Assembly (NCBI RefSeq): GCF_030418455.1
Contig: NZ_JAUHPW010000005.1
Coordinates: 124,001 to 188,000, forward strand
Origin: Demequina litoralis
Lineage (GTDB): Bacteria; Actinomycetota; Actinomycetes; Actinomycetales; Demequinaceae
Reading direction: 5' to 3'
DNA: 64,000 bases
The notes below the pieces were generated by a model. The model had not been told where the DNA came from, did no database searches, and saw only the letters and a list, made by a program, of their open reading frames with translations. Positions 61,177 to 64,000 of the stretch are shown piece by piece (the first letter of the stretch is position 1; the number at the start of each line of letters is the position of its first letter). The position numbers and the translations under genes were made by a program.

Positions 61177-61260
61177 TATTTCAGCGCAGGCTTGAACACG
61201 ATTCGCCGCGGGCAGCTGAACCGCCCCTCCGGCGGGGCTGTTCAAGCGATTCCTGAAACA
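61177..61260. repeat. 22-bp dispersed repeat, copies 4 and 5 (inverted)
   Basis: 61177-61198 (TATTTCAG-CGCAGG-CTTGAACA, plus) and 61239-61260 (TGTTCAAG-CGATTC-CTGAAACA, minus). The minus-oriented copies here and at 20062 are also followed by related CGCGAGCACGAC-type sequence. Confidence 0.7.
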
Positions 61261-61452
61261 CGCGAGCACGACTTGCACGCGAGCGCGCCTGCCTGGCCCG
61301 CGGCGAGGAGCGCGAGCGCGCCGCACAAGGCGGTGCCGCAACTGCAAGGCGCGTGGCGGTGGCGCTGGGCCGTCCCGTGCGAGGCGCTCAGCGCCCGATG
61401 GCCAGGACGGGCGCCCAGCACCTCGCAGCGCGCCGGCCGATTCGGCCCACGC

Positions 61453-63999
61453 CTACAGCGCCGCCCAGGCCTTCCGCCTCACCATCACCCGTTCGAGCGC
61501 GTCGAGGAAGCGCGCGACCGCCTCCTCGCCGATGGTGAGCGGCGGCTTGATCTTGAGCACGTTCTTGTGGTCGCCGGTCGGCTGCACGATCACGCCCTCC
61601 TCGAGCAGCGCCTCGCAGATCTCGCGAGCGCCGTCCGGGTCGGGCGCGTCCGGCCCACCGGCGACCACCTCGACGCCCAGGTACAGGCCCATCCCGTGGA
61701 CAGCCCCGAGCCCGGGGAAGTGCTCGCACAGCCCCAGCAGGCCCGCGTGCAGCCGGTCCCCCATCACCCGCGCGTTCTCCTGGAGCCCGTCCTCGTCGAG
61801 CACGCGCAGCACCGTCGAACCCACGACGCAGCTCACGGGGCTCCCTCCCGCCGACGAGAAGAACGAGCCCTCGACCGCGAAGGCCTCCGCGATCGCGCGG
61901 GTGGTGATCACCGCGCCGAGCGGATGCCCGTTGCCCATGGCCTTCGCGACCGCGATGACGTCCGGCTCCACGCCCTGCTGCTCGAAGCCCCAGAAGTGCG
62001 CGCCGAGCCGCCCGTAGCTCACCTGCACCTCGTCCGCCACGACGATGCCTCCCCGCGCGTGCACCGCATCGGCGAGCCCGGCGAGGTAGCCGTCGGGCAG
62101 GAGGATGCCGCCACCGTTGCCGAAGATCGGCTCCGCGACGAGGCCCGCCAGCTCGACCCCCGCTCCGTCCAGCTCGGCGAGCCGCACGAGCGCGTCCTCG
62201 AGGTAGCGGCCCGCGTCGGCGCCGCGATGACGCCCCCGGTAGGCGTTGGGGGCATCGAGCAGGTGGACCCAGCCCGGGCGCGACTCGAGCGCACCCGGGT
62301 TGTCGCCCAGCGAAGTCGAGATCGCATCGGCCCCCACGGTCCAACCGTGGTACGCCTCGGTGAGCGCGAGGATGTCGGTGCGGCCGGTCGCGGCGCGCGC
62401 GATCCGGATCGCGAGGTCCACCGCCTCCGAGCCGCTGTTGACGAGCAGCACCGTGTCGAGCCCGTCGGGCGCGCGCGCCGCCAGCTCCTCGGAGAACGCG
62501 ACCACCGCCTCGTAGTGGAAGCGCGAGTTGGTGTTGAGCAGGCGCAGCTGGCGCGCGACCGCATCGGCGATCCGCGATTCACCGTGGCCCAGGATCGCGA
62601 CGTTGTTGACCATGTCGAGATAGCCGCGGCCGTCGGTGTCGAGCAGGTGGTGGCGCCAGCCGCGTTCGATGCGCGGCGGCGCGGCGTAGTAGTGCTCCTG
62701 GACGCGAGCGAAGGCGTGGTCGCGCGCGTCCAGCAGCGCCTGCGGCGAGCGGGACGATGCGACGTTCGCCGGGACGCGGCCGAGCAGCGGGGCGGGGTCC
62801 GGGCACAACGCCTCCCACGCCTCGTCGTGGCCGGGCGCCACGCGCGGCGGCGGTGCGAGGTCGGGCAGCACGGACTGCCAGACGAGCACGACGGCGGTGC
62901 CGTCCGGGCCCTCCGCCGCGCGCGCGAGCGCTTCGCCCGCGACCACACGGGTGCCGGCCGTCGCCCGCGGCACCACGCCTCGCACGTGCACGGCGGGCCC
63001 GTAGTCGATCCTCACCGTGAGCGCGTCGCCCTCCGCGCTCGTCACGACGCCGCCGTTGGGGCTCACCACCGGGGTGCCCGGTGAGACGGCTATTGCGCGC
63101 CCCGCGAGCCGCGAGCGCGGCGTCCCAGGACCCGCCGCCTCGGGCAGCAGGAGGCGCTCGCCGTAGCGCGAGAGCGCGCCCGCGGCCTCCCCGCGCTCCG
63201 CCGCGAGCGCGGAGCGCGGGGTGCCGGCCTCGAGCCACGCGCCGGCGTCGTAGGCGGGAGAGGTCACGGACAGGTCCACCTCGGCGGCCTCGGCGAGCCC
63301 GGCGATCATCGGCGTGAAGGTGCGTGAGGCGGGTTCGGGCACGCGGCCGAGCGCGTGGCGCACCAGCAGCTCCGCCTCGTCGAGGCCGAGCGACGTGGCG
63401 CGCTCGAGCATGCGCGCCTCGAGCGGACGGCGCGCGCGGGCGTAGGCGTTGTCGGGCTGGTCGGCGAGCACGCGCTCGCCCGCGGCGGCGAGGACCACGG
63501 CGCGCGCGATCACGAGCGGCCACAGCGCCACGACCTCCTCGTCCGTGAGGGGCGCGATCGCGTCGAAGGCCGCCACGGCATCGAGGGCGTCGCGCACGGC
63601 CGGGCCGTCGTGCTGGAGCAGCCCGCATGCGAGGATCGCCGCTTCCCCGACCGCCCACCCGAGGCCCACGTCGCCCAGGTCGATGATCCCCGTCACGGCG
63701 CCCTCGGCGTCGACGAGCACGTTGTCCGCGGTCAGGTCGCCGTGCACGGCCTGAACCTGGAGCCGTCCCGTGACGTCCGCGATCCGCGCGCCCGCGGACT
63801 CGAGCAGCGCTCCGAGGCGTGCGTGCTCCTCTGCGCCGAGCGCGGCGGCCGCGCCGTCAAGCACCTCGCGCGCACGGCGCAGGTCCCACGCGCCCGACTC
63901 AAGGCCGGGATGGTCGAGGCCGGCGAGCGCGGCGGTGACGCCGCCGGCGATGGCGCCCAGCGTGGCGGGCATGCCCTCGGGCAGCCGCGATGCCGCGAT
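61453..63999 (-). CDS. Phosphotransferase - M23-like - class III aminotransferase fusion, 5' partial
   Basis: At least 849 residues are visible and the frame stays open to the window end. N-terminal APH-like kinase: 'VHGDLTADNVLVDAEGAVTGIIDLGDVGLG' (in parts; catalytic H-G-D and metal-site D). Middle: an M23-peptidase-like beta module ('VSPGTPVVSPNGGVVTSAEGDALTVRIDYG'). C-terminal: class III PLP aminotransferase with the PLP Lys in 'VIAVAKAMGNGHPLGAVITT' and 'VADEVQVSYGRLGAHFWGFE'. The architecture is known in actinobacteria and proteobacteria and resembles joined human AGPHD1 and AGXT2L activities (phospho-amino-alcohol breakdown), an inference. Confidence 0.9.
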   Translation of the reverse strand: MAASRLPEGMPATLGAIAGGVTAALAGLDHPGLESGAWDLRRAREVLDGAAAALGAEEHARLGALLESAGARIADVTGRLQVQAVHGDLTADNVLVDAEGAVTGIIDLGDVGLGWAVGEAAILACGLLQHDGPAVRDALDAVAAFDAIAPLTDEEVVALWPLVIARAVVLAAAGERVLADQPDNAYARARRPLEARMLERATSLGLDEAELLVRHALGRVPEPASRTFTPMIAGLAEAAEVDLSVTSPAYDAGAWLEAGTPRSALAAERGEAAGALSRYGERLLLPEAAGPGTPRSRLAGRAIAVSPGTPVVSPNGGVVTSAEGDALTVRIDYGPAVHVRGVVPRATAGTRVVAGEALARAAEGPDGTAVVLVWQSVLPDLAPPPRVAPGHDEAWEALCPDPAPLLGRVPANVASSRSPQALLDARDHAFARVQEHYYAAPPRIERGWRHHLLDTDGRGYLDMVNNVAILGHGESRIADAVARQLRLLNTNSRFHYEAVVAFSEELAARAPDGLDTVLLVNSGSEAVDLAIRIARAATGRTDILALTEAYHGWTVGADAISTSLGDNPGALESRPGWVHLLDAPNAYRGRHRGADAGRYLEDALVRLAELDGAGVELAGLVAEPIFGNGGGILLPDGYLAGLADAVHARGGIVVADEVQVSYGRLGAHFWGFEQQGVEPDVIAVAKAMGNGHPLGAVITTRAIAEAFAVEGSFFSSAGGSPVSCVVGSTVLRVLDEDGLQENARVMGDRLHAGLLGLCEHFPGLGAVHGMGLYLGVEVVAGGPDAPDPDGAREICEALLEEGVIVQPTGDHKNVLKIKPPLTIGEEAVARFLDALERVMVRRKAWAAL

Positions 64000-64000
64000 C

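Larger units (their letters stand above)
60982..61452. other. Mobile-element remnant and repeats next to tRNA-Gly
   Basis: 471 bp with no intact gene: an IS481-type terminal sequence (60989-61029), a strong hairpin (61029-61060), the degraded end of a transposase (about 61003-61155, minus), and two inverted copies of the 22-bp dispersed repeat (61177, 61239). Confidence 0.65.

Overview
The window is about 70% G+C, uses many GTG starts, and is packed with overlapping genes. Its gene set (clpP1-clpP2-clpX, trigger factor, DUF2316, HtaA-type heme proteins with DtxR/IdeR-like boxes, an F420/NADP reductase-like protein, DUF222-HNH) points to a high-G+C actinobacterium, most likely of the Micrococcales. 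I cannot name the genus. All assignments come from reading motifs and layout; no database search was run.

Layout. 1-8.8 kb is an accessory, defence-like block: a DEDDh exonuclease with BRCT domain, a small helical gene coupled to a DUF2075 nuclease-helicase and divergent from a MazG-like pyrophosphohydrolase, an EEP phosphoesterase, a DUF262/DUF1524 (GmrSD-like) protein followed by a DUF429 protein, and an uncharacterised protein. 8.9-19.6 kb holds an MscS channel, a frameshifted DUF222-HNH gene, a serine hydrolase, a YefM-YoeB pair, a UvrD-like helicase and an MNT-HEPN pair. 19.8-21.3 kb is a cluster of four related small zinc-finger-like genes. 21.3-27.5 kb has thymidine kinase, an MFS exporter, acetyltransferases, an RraB-like protein, a tiny Cys-rich gene under a CsoR-like operator and a CotH-like fragment. 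27.8-36.6 kb has arginine deiminase and then heme uptake: a three-domain HtaA surface protein and a convergent hmuO-hmuT-hmuU-hmuV operon. 36.9-46.3 kb has an Abhydrolase_9 membrane enzyme, an F420/NADP oxidoreductase divergent from a MarR regulator, a sulfide:quinone oxidoreductase operon with a second CsoR/CstR-like operator, two holin-like membrane proteins, a CPA2 antiporter and small genes. 46.3-60.7 kb is core: valS, clpX, clpP2, clpP1, three DUF4190 paralogues, tig, and mixed small genes. 60.7-64 kb has tRNA-Pro, tRNA-Gly, an IS481-like remnant, and an APH-M23-aminotransferase fusion running off the window.

How the genes work together. Heme is probably captured by HtaA, imported by HmuTUV and opened by HmuO, with iron-box control. 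Two loci (the Cys-rich protein and SQR) seem to share a copper- or persulfide-sensing CsoR-family regulator. ClpX works with the mixed ClpP1P2 protease.

The most striking signal belongs to no gene. The 10-mer GGACGATGCG (or its complement CGCATCGTCC) occurs about 52 times, in both orientations, roughly once per 1.2 kb, against well under one expected by base composition. Inside genes it nearly always falls in the frame giving Asp-Asp-Ala or Ala-Ser-Ser, and it is enriched between genes, sometimes in close pairs. It behaves like an uptake-signal or HIP1-type iterated element. I know of none described for this group.
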